From Gnetum montanum (taxonomy: Eukaryota > Streptophyta > Gnetopsida > Gnetales > Gnetaceae), in the NCBI GenBank assembly GCA_015680685.1, contig MNCI01027256.1:140602-204601 (forward strand): a DNA stretch of 64,000 bases, written 5' to 3'. The notes beneath the pieces are model-generated. The model was not told where the DNA came from, did no database searches, and worked only from the letters and a program-made list of their open reading frames with translations. The position numbers and the translations under genes are program-made. This document shows positions 1 to 11,694 of this stretch, one piece after another. Positions within the stretch are counted from its first letter, which is position 1, and each line of letters starts with the position of its first letter.

Positions 1-519
1 AATATAAAAACAAAAGAAGAAAATGAGCTAACCATTTGAGCTACTAACTGGCTGAATTTCGAAAGAATACAACTCTACTTATACTTGACCTTGAACTACT
101 TTTTTCCCACAAATCTTTATCAAGACAATGAGCTAATTACTTATGGACTTTAACATTAACAATGTGCAACTTATGGACTTTCATTTCAAAAAAGAGAAAT
201 AATTATTGTTATTTTTCTTCAGATTCTGATCCTAAAATAACTAAAATAAGGATGATTTTGGTGATAAGAGAAGAAAAACAGAGGGAAAATACAGAGAGAG
301 AGTCCAGAAAAGACAAGAAAAACAGGAGTAAGATATGGATTATGACTAAGTGACATGGTTCAATCAATGACCCGTGATTGATACAGCTCTTGGTACTGGA
401 TAAAGCTAAGATGATAATGATCTTAAAATATTTTTGCCTGTGAGATTTTTTTAAAAAAGTGGTTTCAGATCTGCAAGTAAAAACTGTTTGGGATCGTATT
501 TGCTGGTGTAATGGCAAAC
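1..519 (-). other. Intron 5 of the pectin acetylesterase gene, running off the window
   Basis: This stretch follows the GT donor at 519-518 (minus strand) of exon 5. I searched it on the minus strand for the next expected exon, which in this family carries the GCSAGG nucleophile motif, and found none. The intron is therefore at least 519 bases long and the remainder of the gene lies left of base 1. Short open frames here look like chance. Confidence 0.7.
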
Positions 520-1902
520 CTTGTCAGCTTTAATCATCCCTTTTTGCATCAGCTCAGCCATGACTGCTTTCCAGATTCTTCGTCCTCTGAAATACAGATT
601 AGGAACCTGTATAGGATCTCAACAACAAATACCAGTTTAAAGAAAACATGAAAACATTTGTTTTCCTTCTGAGAAAGAATGCTAATACAACTACTGGGAG
701 TAAAATCATATGAATCAAACTTACTTTTGAATCTTCCACATCCCCTGAAAAAGATGCCCCATCACAATACATGACTTGCACCCTGTTCCAATTGTAAAAG
801 TCTGTTCCAAGCAAATCAATCTTCCTCAATCATAAAATTATGTTACAGGTTAAATTCCAGAGGAGAAAGCTTTATGGATTTTTAAAAAATTTGTAAATTT
901 TTTTTTGAAACTATTCTATCAGATAAATCCAAAATGGTCGCAGTGAACATGATTAAAAATTCAGCTTCAGTTTCAAAACCAAAATAAACTATGCTACAAT
1001 CAAGAGCACCCCTTTTTTTCAACCTAAAAACAAAAACAGAAATCTTAGTCACCTGGATTCTCTGCAGCACTGTTACTCAAACCCCCGGAGAAACAGTAGG
1101 AAGTGGGCATGTAGTTAGAAGATCCCAAGTAAGTAGATTTCCTATCAATGCAAGACTGAAGGTCTGAGCACCATCCTCCTCCCTGATAATTTAATCCACT
1201 TCATGAAACTGTAAACCGTATACTTAACTGTGTTTACTAGGAAATGAATGAACAGAAGGGTATGTTGAAGAAGTCATGAGATTCAGAGACTGGAAATAAT
1301 GTGTTAAAAGATACACCTAGATTTAGCAAAATGGCAGCATAGTTAAGTTTCATATTCTCAGAGCAAGGCAACAACCTGGATGTAAACAAGCCAGTTTTTT
1401 GCTCCGGAGCCACAGCCTGGAGAAAAAGCATAAGCCGGGACAGTTCCATCCAGGCAAACTGCACATTTCATACCCAAAACAAAATTGAAATTCCACAAAA
1501 ACAGAACATTTTCAATACCAAAGTTCAATTCTATACCAGCTATTCAAGCTAGGAGGGTTAGTTCTATACAGATAAGAGATTCAAGTTAAATGAATATATG
1601 GACACATTTTGCACAAAGTTAATTTATCTGATAGCTCAATTGAGTCTATACAGTTTCATAATGCACCAACTTCAAAATTCAAATATGGCAATAAATCCAT
1701 AGAACCTGAGATGAAATTAAAAACAATTTCAGTTTCATTTATATTAACCTGCTCCTGTAGCCGCTGCACCGTCAACCAGTGTGAGATTCACAATGTGGGT
1801 ATTATCATTAGCTGCTGCTATCATCCCATTTTGGATTACTGCAAACAACAGCAGCAGCAAAACAACAAATCTAAAATGAAGCAGTAGCAGCAAATTGGCC
1901 AT
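520..1902 (-). CDS. PAE: Pectin acetylesterase (CE13 family), exons 1-5, 3' part missing
   Basis: Pectin acetylesterases remove acetyl esters from cell-wall pectin and are secreted. Five exons read on the minus strand: 1902-1749, 1458-1376, 1182-1053, 801-725 and 606-520. All have GT/AG borders and the phases join exactly, giving 177 residues. Residues 1-31 are a Leu-rich signal peptide or anchor (MANLLLLL...[10 protein letters not shown]). Then come family motifs: VCLDG (52-56), GGGWC (80-84), the exon-joined [20 protein letters not shown], and LYFRGRRIW. These precede the GCSAGG Ser motif in the family, so the catalytic residues are off the window. The ATG at 1902 has G at -3 and +4; an in-frame ATG at 1908 is an alternative. 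No internal stop or frameshift was found, so the visible part looks functional. Family assignment is from recalled conserved motifs. Confidence 0.9.
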
Positions 1903-2288
1903 GTCCATATCCCACATGCAAAAAGAATCTGATAACACAGCAAAATTTGTGATGCAGGAAACACAATTACTACTTCTACCATCCCATCCTATCATATGTT
2001 GGGAAGCTTTCTATAGTGCTGTGGAATCTCGTTGTCTTTTCCTGTCACTGGTTTTTCTTGGTTTTTGGGTTTAGACCACGTGGAGTCATATCATTGGACC
2101 ATGTATGAATGCATTAACATTTTCCCTAGCAGTGCAGTAGCCACCATTGCTCAGAATTAGTCGGTAGTGGGACTTGCCAGTAAACATATGAGGTTGCATA
2201 TGCAGTGTATGACACGTTGCTTTCTTTCTTTCCTTTTTTTTCAATTCTTTCTTTCTTTAGTCTTCGGCCTTTTCCATGGGATGGGTTG

Positions 2289-2334
2289 TACATTGGAGTT
2301 ATCTAAAGTCCTACATTGGAATTATCTAAAGTCC
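2289..2334. repeat. 23-bp tandem duplication
   Basis: Two adjacent 23-bp copies starting TACATTGG and ending AAGTCC differ by one base (GAGTT versus GAATT). They lie at 2289-2311 and 2312-2334. No function is implied. Confidence 0.85.
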
Positions 2335-2690
2335 TATCTTTTTTCTCTTTGGCTTCACTGTATGTTACAAAACATTTCTATCATCTGGATTCTTCATGCT
2401 TATCCTGTCAAGCTGGAGTTTTAAGAGGATTAATACATCAGCAAAATCTTAACTTCCTAAAGAGGATTTGTAGGAAAGTGGTGGATGAGCGGTCTTAGAA
2501 AAGTCAGTGGATTAGCAAAATCCTAGCCTCCCAAAGAAAATCCGGTAAAGAGAATCAGTGAAAGTCTAACATCTTAAGAGTGACTCTGTTAAGCTGCAAC
2601 CAACATGAAAGGAGAAAAACAGCTCAGTAAAAGATGGTAAAATCACAGGCAAAAGGACTTCTCTGAAGTAAGACAATTCATGGTTTTCTT

Positions 2691-2886
2691 GCATCTGTTA
2701 TCTCTTTCAAAGTTTATCTTAGGCTTTTCGAAATCTATGATAAAATTAGTAACAGGAGAATACATAACTTTCCATGTAGGATATTATCATGCATCTGTTA
2801 TCTCTTCCAACTTAATCTCAGGCGTTTTAAATATATTGTGAAATTAGGAGCAGGAGGATACAAAATTTTCCATACTGGATAAATCG
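2691..2886. repeat. 100-bp imperfect tandem duplication
   Basis: The copies start with GCATCTGTTATCTCT at 2691 and 2791, a period of exactly 100. Both continue with a CTTA/CTCAGGC block, a TGAAATTAG-like block and TTTCCAT. Divergence of the copies shows this is an old duplication in the gene's upstream region. Confidence 0.75.
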
Positions 2887-3539
2887 ATGAGAATGACCCG
2901 AACCTGTTGTAAAAATTGAAGCTTTCATGTAATATGAACGCCTTTGTTATGTCCATATCAGCAACCCATTGAAATTTAAGCTATCCTCTGTCAGACGCAT
3001 GTTTTAATCAACAAGTGGCATGTTCTGCTATATGAAATTGGAATTCGAATTTCATTAAATCTGCATGGAAATAAAAAGAACAAAAGCATTTTGTGCAAAA
3101 TACCTCAGTAGAGTTTGTATGAGTATTCCTAGAGTATATTGAATGTATTGAATAATTATATATAAGTTTCAGCACACCTTTAAGATATTATCCTAGTATC
3201 AATAATGATAAATGAAATACTTCATACAAAGTTCTACTTGTCTTATGTACATTTAAAAATATTAGTTCTAATACACTAATAAAACATGTTTAGTTTTTTA
3301 TCACTTGTAATAGTTATAGCCTACTTACTATAGCTTCTTGTTGAGCATTTTCTTATGTCTTGAAATGTCTACCATCAAATTTGGGATTATTTGTCCAAAA
3401 TTTTTTCTAATGAAGAGAATGAGAGATAAAATTGGAAAGATTAAATTTGAAAATTGTAGAAATAGACCTTGGAAATTGTGAATAAATGTTCGATAAATTT
3501 GAATTACTTGATTACTTCAAAATTCCAAAACTATTACAT

Positions 3540-4224
3540 AGCAAGGAGCAACATTGGTTAAATGTCCCAACCTAAACTTTTGCTTTTGATAAATCATTGC
3601 AAAAATTTAAATGGGTGTGAGGATGAGAAAATCCATTAATTACTTATGTTAACTTATAAGTTCTATTAAATAAATCATGTCATCACTCCTAAATGGAGTT
3701 GTTCTGTAATCAAAATGGTGTCACTTTGTAACAAGTGATGGAACTATTGTAAGAAAACCAAAAAGTGCAAGTAGGACCTCAAAGAACACATTATAATAAC
3801 AAGCATGTTTCTTTAGGTAACCTTTGGGGGTTTGACCTAAGGTATTTAAAGTAAGTGGTTTGAAACCACTAACTAGAAAAATACTCTTTTCTTAATTTTG
3901 TCTTTAATGTATATTTGAAGATAGCTATACCTATTAGTGTTACTATTTTGTGTTTTAGAGATACCAATTCGACTACCAAATGATTGAATGATTATGATAC
4001 CTAAGGGTTGGGGCTCCATTGAAGACCAAAGCCCCACCCCTAATATCAAATCTATGCAGGTATCCATTGGTTCTAATAACGATGATAGCTATAGATAATA
4101 ATAATTTCTAAAAAATTTAGGAGAAGACATAACAACAATATTGAAAAGGAGTTGATCTACCCCCATTGAGCTAATAATAAAACAAACTTCAGTAAATTAT
4201 ACAAAAACAAAAGAAGAAGAAACA
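3540..4224. other. Unassigned AT-rich sequence
   Basis: I see no gene, LTR or clear repeat here. The 64-codon frame at 3873-4067 on the minus strand has no recognisable domain and is probably chance. Confidence 0.4.
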
Positions 4225-4845
4225 TCATTTAGCATTAGTTAGGAGGTCAATGGGATCTCAAAAGTTCAAAATTGGCACTTTGGAAAAAAAGTAAAAATTC
4301 ACCTAAGTATTGGTCACACTTACATTGACATTAGTGTTAGTATCACCTTGATAGGTCACCATGTTTGTCAAAGCCAAAGGTCAGACTTGTTAGTTTTGAA
4401 CTTAGCATCAACTCTGAACAAGTTGCACTTATCTCTAAGATTGATTTTAGATACCTAAGTTAAAATTGGCAACTTTAGGCCTTTAAATATAAGCTCAAAA
4501 CACACATTTCAGGCTAATTTATGGAAACTTGAGAATATTTATCAAATTTTAGGAGATCAAGAGCATGAGTTCCTACCACCATCACAACACCTACATGCTC
4601 TATGATCATCTTTTGCACCTTCTGCATCACTTCCAATGATAGAATTTTTAAACTTCTATAGCATATTCTAGAGTTAAAAGTCTAGCATCAATGTTGGGAC
4701 CCTTAGCCAAAATAGTGTTGTTGTGGCCCAAAATTGATTCTAGATCATGGCTACAGCTTCCACATCCATACCCTAACCCTCTAGAGGTTCAACCCTACTA
4801 TCAAAACCTGCATTTTACTCTCAAATTAGGTTTTTGTAATTAGTT
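4225..4845 (-). repeat. Family X repeat, copy 1 (inverted relative to copy 2)
   Basis: Segments such as GAGCTCTAT... near 4595 and CCTTAGCCAAAATAG near 4699 match the reverse complement of 27970-28515 over most of their length. The copy carries the recurring motif GACATTAGTGTTAG also seen at 39160-39410 and 46620-47110. It begins where the 5' leader of element E stops, near 4845, so E was truncated here. No coding domain was recognised, so the class of X is unknown. Confidence 0.6.
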
Positions 4846-4979
4846 TTATTACCCTTACGTTTTTTAATGATGTGTGTGACTTAATAGTTTCTGAAAGATA
4901 AATTGTTAATGTGTTTATAGCAATCTTGTATAATATAACTAATCTAGATAACCAACACCATCCCTGACAACAGTGCCAA
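4846..4979 (-). mobile_element. Element E: primer-binding site and short 5' leader, truncated
   Basis: The minus strand reads TGGCACTGTTGTCAGGGA at 4979-4962, directly after the LTR end, and resembles the TGGCGCCGTTGCCGGGGA site (tRNA-Asp type) known in Athila-like elements. About 115 bases of leader follow and match the leader of element F (52912-53030), including GATCTAGATTAGTTATATTA. Similarity then stops abruptly, so gag and everything downstream is missing. Confidence 0.75.
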
Positions 4980-5485
4980 TGATGAGCGGTGAGGTACCCC
5001 TTATGCTCAACCATATGAATCACAAGCATTCATGCACGATCGGATTGAGTTTCGTGGATGGAACTAGTTGTGGCATCTAGATAATTATGCCTTGATCATA
5101 GTTTATTATCTTCCCAGTTGGACTAGTGGTAGTTTTGTCACATATGGTTTAGTCCAAACTAAGGCATATGATTCTTGATGTTGATTCGACCTTATGCTAC
5201 TCCTAATGATGATGAGGAAATCAATTATTTAAACTAATTAACAATAGAAAGTAAAGTCTAAATTAGCCTATAGGCAATGAGTGTCTATGCCCAACTTGTC
5301 GTACATGTCCTAAACCCACGTATCCACTACTGGGATTACCAAGCGCTATGCTATTGGGTAAACCAAGCAATAATGCTACTAGGATTACCAAGTAAATATG
5401 TGTTTATGCTCGAAACTCATTGTGCTCATTTCACCAATTCATTAACATGCATGGAAATGTAAATATTAACTAAGTACATGAAATG
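4980..5485 (-). repeat. LTR of element E, 3' part (left of the nested insertion)
   Basis: This is the R/U5 side of a minus-strand LTR. It starts TGATGAG on the plus strand, next to the primer-binding site, and is broken at 5485/12917 by element A. It holds three copies of the conserved TACCAAG minisatellite (about 5318-5392). Together with 12917-13434 it makes a 1024-bp LTR. Confidence 0.8.
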
Positions 5486-6279
5486 TGATCAATGGCGAGG
5501 TACCCCTACACTCAACCATACGAATACGAGTGTTTCATGTGCGATCTGGTCGAACTTCAAGGACTAAGTGCTTACACGCCTTAATGGAACACTCAGGGTT
5601 AATCAATCATTATCTTCCCAAACTTACTTGTATTGTCATGGTTGTATGGTTAAGTAAGCTTGAGGTACATGATTTTTATAGCTTTTATATTTTTTTATGT
5701 CTTCTACTAATAAAGGAGAGGGAGAGAGAACTAAGTGGCTAACTTACATTAACTATTCATTAATTAGTTTCTAAATGTTCCTAACACTACTATTCGTTCC
5801 CACTTGCCATACACATCCTGAACCAATGCAACACTGCTAAGATTACCAAACGCTAATCATTACTAGGTTACCAAGTGCTACACACATGCTCGAAGCGGTC
5901 GTACTCAGTGTATTCAACTAAGGGGGTTGAAGGTTGAGAGAGAGATTAATTAACTAGGAAAGAATTAAATAATAATTAATTACTAATTAGCTTAATCTAT
6001 ATGCTATAAGGTTTATCATAAAGTTCATCTTTATTGCCATACACAAAATTGTGCTCAGGTACAAATTGCTCGAATAAAGATCCGTTCACTCTATGACTCC
6101 TACTGCAGGCACACAGAAATAATTCTAACTCAGGTGTGACTAAATTGCAAGAATTTGGCTAAGGGTCTAATTCTAATTGTTTGGAACCATGGGCGCTGCC
6201 TCTTATTTATAGAAGATGAGGTAAGACGTGATATCGCGTGGTGGCTAGGATATTGCGTACGCAATATCACGGTTCATCA
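5486..6279 (-). repeat. 3' LTR of element A
   Basis: The LTR pairs with 12090-12911; small differences are spread along the whole alignment, so the insertion is not recent. Sense-strand signals are a U3 with the perfect palindrome GATATTGCGTACGCAATATC (6249-6268), a TATA box CTATAAATAAG (6212-6202), and a poly(A) signal AATAAAG (6035-6029). Two TACCAAG minisatellite units lie near 5838-5880. Confidence 0.88.
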
Positions 6280-7789
6280 TACCCCCATGACTGAATGAAA
6301 ACTTGTCCTTGATTTTCTTACAAAATATTGGGAAGGTATGGGATTATTGACTTGAATGACAACTAATGGTGAATGGGATAACATGTGAACGAATCAACAT
6401 TATAATACATGGCAACATTGGTGTTCATGACAAGAAGAGTGAACACTATACACAATTGACATCCAACCTTATTTGGTAGCTGAGAGAGAAGAGAGAGAGA
6501 GAGAGAAAAGGAGAAGATGTGTTGCTGCTGAACCAAGATTGTGCCTTTCATTATCTATCCATAACCACGCCATCAATTTTGTTCCTTGCACAACTGTTCT
6601 AGCACCAGTCCATCTTGAGTGTTTCCTCTAGGTCCAGTCCATTACTATATGATTGCCATCTGCACACACAACACAGTCACATATGAGCAAGGATAAGTAA
6701 ATCACAATATAGTTGATACCTTGCCTTGGTGTAAGGTCCATTAGCTAAGTTGTGATATGGCCAATACAGATTCTAAATATATAACATTGGTGACTACCCA
6801 AGGTGTAGGGGTTAGGAAAATTGAAAAAATTAGACCAGGGCCCCCATGACTAAGAGTGATCCTCTGGTAGCGATAGAATGGAAAAAGATAAGGAATAAGA
6901 AAGATGAAGAAAAAGAAACAACAACAACGCCGATAAAATGGATGTCAGAGATGGGAATGAACAAAACAAATGTTGATTGCAAAAATGTTTAAGGGAAAGA
7001 AGTTAACTGATGCACCAAATAGGAATGTCAGTGGGTCCTCCCCAAAGCAGGCTCATGCCCTTTACGCCCTAACAAACCCACATCCAAAGAGTCCGTAGGC
7101 TTTGGAAATGTCATTTAGGAGCAAGAGTTAAAGACTTAACCCCAAGAATTCACCAAAGAGAAAACAATGCATCAACCAAAATATAGACTACTGATACAAC
7201 CAGCAATGAGGTGGAAATGGAGAAAGAATGATGGGGAGAAGAGAATGGAATGGAGTCTCAAGAACAAGATGGTGTATAGCCCCATGTGTATTTATTGTTA
7301 ATGTGACTAAGTAGATCTCATTCCAAATCCAACCTCAAACAATCCATGTCCAGTGACTTTGCATTAATACACTTGGCCAATCCATCCACTTGAAGTAACA
7401 AGAATGCTTCCGCCAAAGAGTCAACACCATTCCAAGGAAGACGAGAAAGGGAAAAGTAGGAAGCGAGAAAGGGCCTTAGTTAGAGGGAACATGTCTGTTT
7501 AGTTCCATAACCAGTGCTTGTAGCCCATATGATTATTTTATCTAAGGGGTGTGCTTTGAATTCTCACTATTTTTTTTCTTTTGCATGAGAACCACACCAT
7601 GCAAAGACTAATTTTTATTGGCTCAGCTTCTTGATAATTGAACAATTTCAGAATGGTAAGGAAAGCTTGAGATGAAAACATCCAAGCACCCAAGAGAATT
7701 GCCAGCACAAATGCATCAAATCCCTTTGAATTCACACCCTTTTCAGTCCTNTAAGGGCCTTGAATGGTTAGCAGAGGTGGTCATCTCCC
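6280..7789 (-). other. Noncoding tail block of element A with polypurine tract
   Basis: The polypurine tract AGTCATGGGGGTA abuts the 3' LTR on the minus strand (about 6292-6280). The tail shares a block with element G (AGTGGGTCCTCCCC at 7030 and 33300) and is related to the tail of element F. A second purine motif, AGTCATGGGGGAGATG (about 7796-7781), marks the border between coding part and tail. A GA microsatellite lies at 6481-6512. No conserved protein was recognised. A single N sits at 7751. Confidence 0.65.
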
Positions 7790-8640
7790 CCATGACTAAG
7801 TTGGAAGGAGGAGATCCGAAATAGTGAGCAAGGTCATCCCTTATCAGAGGTATTATGTGCACTGGTCATTCTATATAGTAGCTAGTGTGTCCAAGGAATG
7901 ACTGAATGTCTTTGACAGTTTCCAGTTGACGGGTGATTCCTTGGATAACCCTAATTTTATCTAGGTCTACCTCTATTCCTGCATGTGAAACCTTATGCCC
8001 AAGTACTATGCCTTCTTGGACCATTAAATGGCTTTTCTACCAGTTGAGCCTTAGATTGGTTTCTACACATCTTTTCAGTACTTGCTCTAATCGGTCCAAG
8101 GATTGATCAAAACTTGTTCCATAGGTGGAGAAGTCATCCATAAATACTTCCACTTCGTTCCCTATCTACTATTAGAATATGCTTAGAACTAGGCGTTGAA
8201 ACGTGGCAGGAGCATTACATAAGCCAAAAGACATTTGCTTATACGCAAACATTCCCCAAGGACTGGTGACCTTTGTCTTGGCTTAGTCTTCTAGGGCCAT
8301 TTGTATTTGGTTGTATCTGCTATAGCCATCTAGAAAACTATAATAGCGATGCCCTGCTATGGTTTCTAAGACTTGGTCAACCAATGGCAACGAAAAGTGA
8401 TCCTTAAATGTTGCCATGTTTAGCAGCCTAAAATCTATGCACAGCCTCCATTTGCCTCTATTTTTAGGCACGATCACTAGAGGGCTAACCCATTCACTAT
8501 CAGCAATGGGATATATAAACCTAGCCTTAAGAAGCTGTTCTATTTCTTCTTTTACTACTTGCTCAATTTTGGGTTCAGTTGCCTCTGTAGTTGTTTTCAA
8601 GGTTTCATGGAGGGGTTAGTGTACATCCTATGCTAGCATA
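7790..8640 (-). pseudogene. Reverse transcriptase of element A (Ty3/gypsy, Athila-like), broken
   Basis: Reverse transcriptase copies element RNA into DNA. Minus-strand motifs in order are VKEEIEQLL, RFIYPIADSEWVSPLVIV, GKWRLCIDFRLLN (8400-8470), YSFLDGYSRYNQIQM (the first catalytic Asp), [15 protein letters not shown], the catalytic FMDDFS box (about 8144-8130), then NW, KSHLMVQEGIVLGHKVS and GIEVD. Stops interrupt the FQR-VFMDD stretch, the NW-K junction and the end near 7870. The frame stops just after FLGHTSYY, so connection, RNase H and integrase are lost. Only copy of RT recognised in the window. Confidence 0.92.
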
Positions 8641-9016
8641 TCCTAGGATCTATTCAAGTTAATTCAGGATATGACCAAGCAAAGGCTTTTGACCACTTGT
8701 TTATTACTTTTAGCATTCTTCCTTTTTGTTTGAAAGCAGGTCTTGCATTGATGATTACCAGTTTTCCATTTTCAAGGGTCATATATTCTAGACTGGTGGG
8801 CAATGGTTTCAATTATAGGGGCTCTTGTTTGAATTTTTTAGGAATTTCCAACTTCCCCCAGTTGATTTTTTCAAGGTTAAGGCTTGAAAGTTGGTAGTGG
8901 ACTTGCTCTAGTACGTCTATGCTTTCGATGTAAGCATAGGTTATTCCCTCAATTAGTTCCATGCACATTAGTGAATTGCTCTATTGATCAGCTATCAACC
9001 ACTGGGTGTCTTCTTG
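8641..9016 (-). pseudogene. Protease-RT linker of element A
   Basis: The minus strand reads, with a few stops, ITYAYIESIDVLEQVHYQL, LEKINWGKLEIPKKFKQEPL, KPLPTSLEYMTLENG and KWSKAFAWSYPEL. This is the spacer between protease and RT found in plant Ty3/gypsy Pol; the W(S)KAFAW motif comes just before the RT N-terminus in that family. It joins the protease and RT in the same general reading direction. Confidence 0.8.
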
Positions 9017-9760
9017 TCATGTGGCTACTGCATACAGGCACTTTTGTATGGTAATATCTTGTGCATATAGGTTGCATGCAGGCAATGCTAAAACTTGCAC
9101 AACCCATGATCTTTGCACGCAGTTGCACCCTGTATCACTATATGTGATGCATGGAACCTTCTTCTTCTTGATCTTTCCAAAAGTGTTCTCCTTAGATATT
9201 TCCAAGGAATGATCGTAGATTCCTAGGCACGCATCTATAGTACTTAGCCATGCCCTTCCCATTATTATTGGGAAGTCCCCTTTACCGTTATTCACTTGTA
9301 TAACTAGAAAATTAGCTGGGTACAACCAACCACACACAATGGTGACAATGTCCTCCACTAGTCCCAAGGGAATAGTGATGAACTGGTCAGCCAGCTCTAA
9401 GCGAATATTACTCTTCTTTAATGGAGGTAGGTTTTAGGCTTTGTAGATTTCTTATGATATTAAGTTGACTCTAGAACCTAAGTCTAGAAGAGCTTTGCAT
9501 GGCTCATTCTCAGTGATTTGGAGATAGATTAGAAGGCTTCCAGGATTAGAGAATTTCCTAGGAAGGTGGCCAACCTTGATCCAGTTAGTTACGACATGTG
9601 TTAACATAACCATATGCGTTGAGCTCAGTGTTTGATTCAAAGGGAGCTCTAAAGCCTTATTTGATGAGGGGACATTTAGAGGTTCAACCGCTTGTGGTTG
9701 TAAGGGCTTCGTTGGACTATTGGTTCTAAAGAAAGGTCTTTTCTTCATACGATTATTAGA
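9017..9760 (-). pseudogene. Retropepsin-type aspartic protease of element A
   Basis: The protease matures Gag-Pol. The active-site motif LLDLGSRVNLIS lies at about 9487-9452, preceded by LIYLQITENEPCKA. Downstream come LVEDIVTIVCGW, YPANFLVIQV and FPIIMGRAWLSTIDA, the hydrophobic-Gly flap and GRAWL block of plant retropepsins. Here the catalytic triad reads D-L-G, where element G has D-S-G. A stop separates the active site from the rest near 9437. N-terminal to it is a Pro/Ser-rich stretch from MKKRPFFRTN. Confidence 0.88.
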
Positions 9761-10953
9761 ACCAATAGCGAGCTAAGAATTTATAGCCCTTGTGGCATTG
9801 TGTTGTTGTGGTTGAGTAGGGAGTTCCCCTTGCATTGCTGGAGCAGGTGGTAATGGAGCTATTGGTGGGAGAGCTATGGATGGATTTGAAGGATGGTATA
9901 ATTGTGGGTTATCTTTCCTAGGAGGAGTTATATAATACTCATGGGCTTGGTAGTGATGTTGTAGTGTAACATGACTAACAGAGTCACGTGGAGAGATTAG
10001 ATGCTGCACATAGTAGCCATATGGGTCAGGTTGCTGGTAGGGGTATTGTTGCCTTGGTGGTGGCATCCCCCATGACTGTGGGTATTGCCACTATTGATGT
10101 TGCTCAACGGGTTGTGGTGGAGTTCCACTTGGATAATATGTTGAAGGTTGGTGGAACTGCCTTCAGTTACCTTGGGGATAAGGTAACCGTCAGGGTGCTT
10201 GCTGTTTATTTAGTCGTGGGTTGAGTGCATACACCCCAGACTCTTGTAGATGTGAGATTACTGGGCAACATCCTTTATGATGGTCATATTAGCATATCTC
10301 GCATCCACCATCATTGTCTATGTTTGAATCCACAACCTCTTCTGTTATGGCTATTTTTTCCTTACCCTTATTACATGCATTATCCACTTCTCTCTTTTTC
10401 CTTTTGTTGTGGTCACTACCTTGCTCCCTAGACTCCTCTACAATTTTGAGAACAGTTTCAAACCTACTATCCAAGGAGTCCCACATTTGGTATACCTTTG
10501 CCGATACTTCTGTTGTTAACTTTTGGAGAGGAAAAGTTTTTCTATTCACCATCTCTTCGAGTGGTGACTCTTCCTCCTCCTCACAAAATCTCACTCCCCT
10601 TTTTCATAGGGAAGGATCTCGGTTATATTCTTCTGCACTTTCTCTCTTACGTAGCTCACCTTCTTCTTTGGCTACTTGCTGTAGCAATCTATGAATTTGA
10701 TGAGACCTAAGCTCCGATAACCTTCCTTGGGCATACGTCACAAGGGTTCTTTTTGTTTCATGCCTAAGTCCATCCACAAGATGGCATAGTTGATCCTACT
10801 ATGAATAACCATGGCTAGGACCATAATGTAATAGTTCGTAATAGCGGCCCATGGCAGTATCCAAGGGTTCATGATTTCCTTGCTTCCATCATTGGATTTG
10901 CTTCCATAGGTTAGACACTCAGGATTACGTTTGGTACTTATCATTGAATAGTT
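9761..10953 (-). pseudogene. Gag C-terminal half and linker of element A
   Basis: On the minus strand, 10953-10600 gives a decayed capsid-like helical domain (matches C, D and G: ILPWAAITNYY, LWMDLGMK, and EEGEL-type segments). At 10594-10289 comes SAKVYQMWDSLDSRFETVLKI with a basic stretch, then a zinc knuckle C-E-I-C...H...C-C near 10312-10274 whose ligands survive beside a TAA. A Tyr/Gln/Pro-rich linker (MPPPRQQYPYQQPDPYGYY, 10066-9773) leads to the protease. The N-terminal half is missing from its expected place because of assembly seams. Confidence 0.82.
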
Positions 10954-10954
10954 N

Positions 10955-11687
10955 AACATGATCCTTCGTGCTCTCTCATGAATAGGAATGTAGCTTTTAT
11001 ATGTAAAATACATTACATGTGATCATGACACAAGGGACTATCATAGAAAAAAAGCACAACGTCAAAGGGACTTATGATAGGAGAGATATCATACATCCTT
11101 GAAGGGTAAATGGCCCCATGACGCTCCACACGTTTTGAGCGAAATTGAGGATGGTGAACCTGCTTCAACAAGTTCCTCAAAAAATGATGTTCCTCCTCCT
11201 AACATTGGTCATGAGGTGGTGTATTATAACCTCCACTCCACTATTCACAACCCTGGTAATGATACCCACAAACACGAAGTGTTCAACGAGGGAACATGAA
11301 CACACGATAAGGGCAGACGTTCTGATCGTGATCATGATTGAGGCTGGGACCATCAAAGAGAAGGTAGAAAACACCATCATGGTGATGGTTCTCCTTCTTC
11401 TTCATCTTCATCATCACCTTCACCCTCTCCTTTAGTGTCTGGACGTAGTCATAGGGAAACCAATAATGAGGATAAGGGAAAACAAAGTGAAAGACATTGA
11501 CAAGACAGTCAAGAACGAGGACGAGGGCACTCTAAGGAATCAAGGCATAGAAGAAGGGAGAGTAGGGAACCGCATAGACACCATATATGCTATGAACGAG
11601 ATGATCATGAAGAACCCCTACTCACAACTAGAAGCATGCTAGTATAATAGAGGCTATAAGAGTTCCAACAAGGCACCAAAAGGATAG
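10955..11687 (+). pseudogene. Gag N-terminal segment, opposite in orientation to the rest of element A
   Basis: On the plus strand the frame gives GEPASTSSSKND, GHEVVYYNLHSTIHN, an Arg/His/Asp-rich stretch, a Ser run and SKESRHRRRESREPHRHH. This is the same charged, Ser-rich N-terminal Gag region seen in C, D and F. It ends with EFQQGT just before an N. It lies between Ns at 10954 and 11688, exactly where A's own Gag N-terminus belongs but inverted. I infer a mis-oriented contig of A; a real inversion is possible but less likely. Confidence 0.7.
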
Positions 11688-11694
11688 NATTCCC

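Larger units (their letters stand above)
1903..3539. other. 5' flank of the pectin acetylesterase gene, no gene seen
   Basis: The promoter and 5' untranslated region of the pectin acetylesterase should lie here, reading leftward. I could not fix a TATA box or start site with confidence. Pyrimidine-rich stretches occur near 2218-2260. The block holds two local tandem duplications, listed separately. No conserved coding segment was recognised on either strand. Confidence 0.5.

Noticed and set aside
5485-5742. 85-codon plus-strand frame
   Set aside because: It is antisense LTR A sequence, broken in the second LTR copy.
10314-10694. 126-codon plus-strand frame
   Set aside because: It is the shadow of the minus-strand gag of element A, whose translation matches other Gag copies.
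10955-11687. A true inversion inside element A
   Set aside because: The block is bounded by single Ns and duplicated; an assembly error is simpler.
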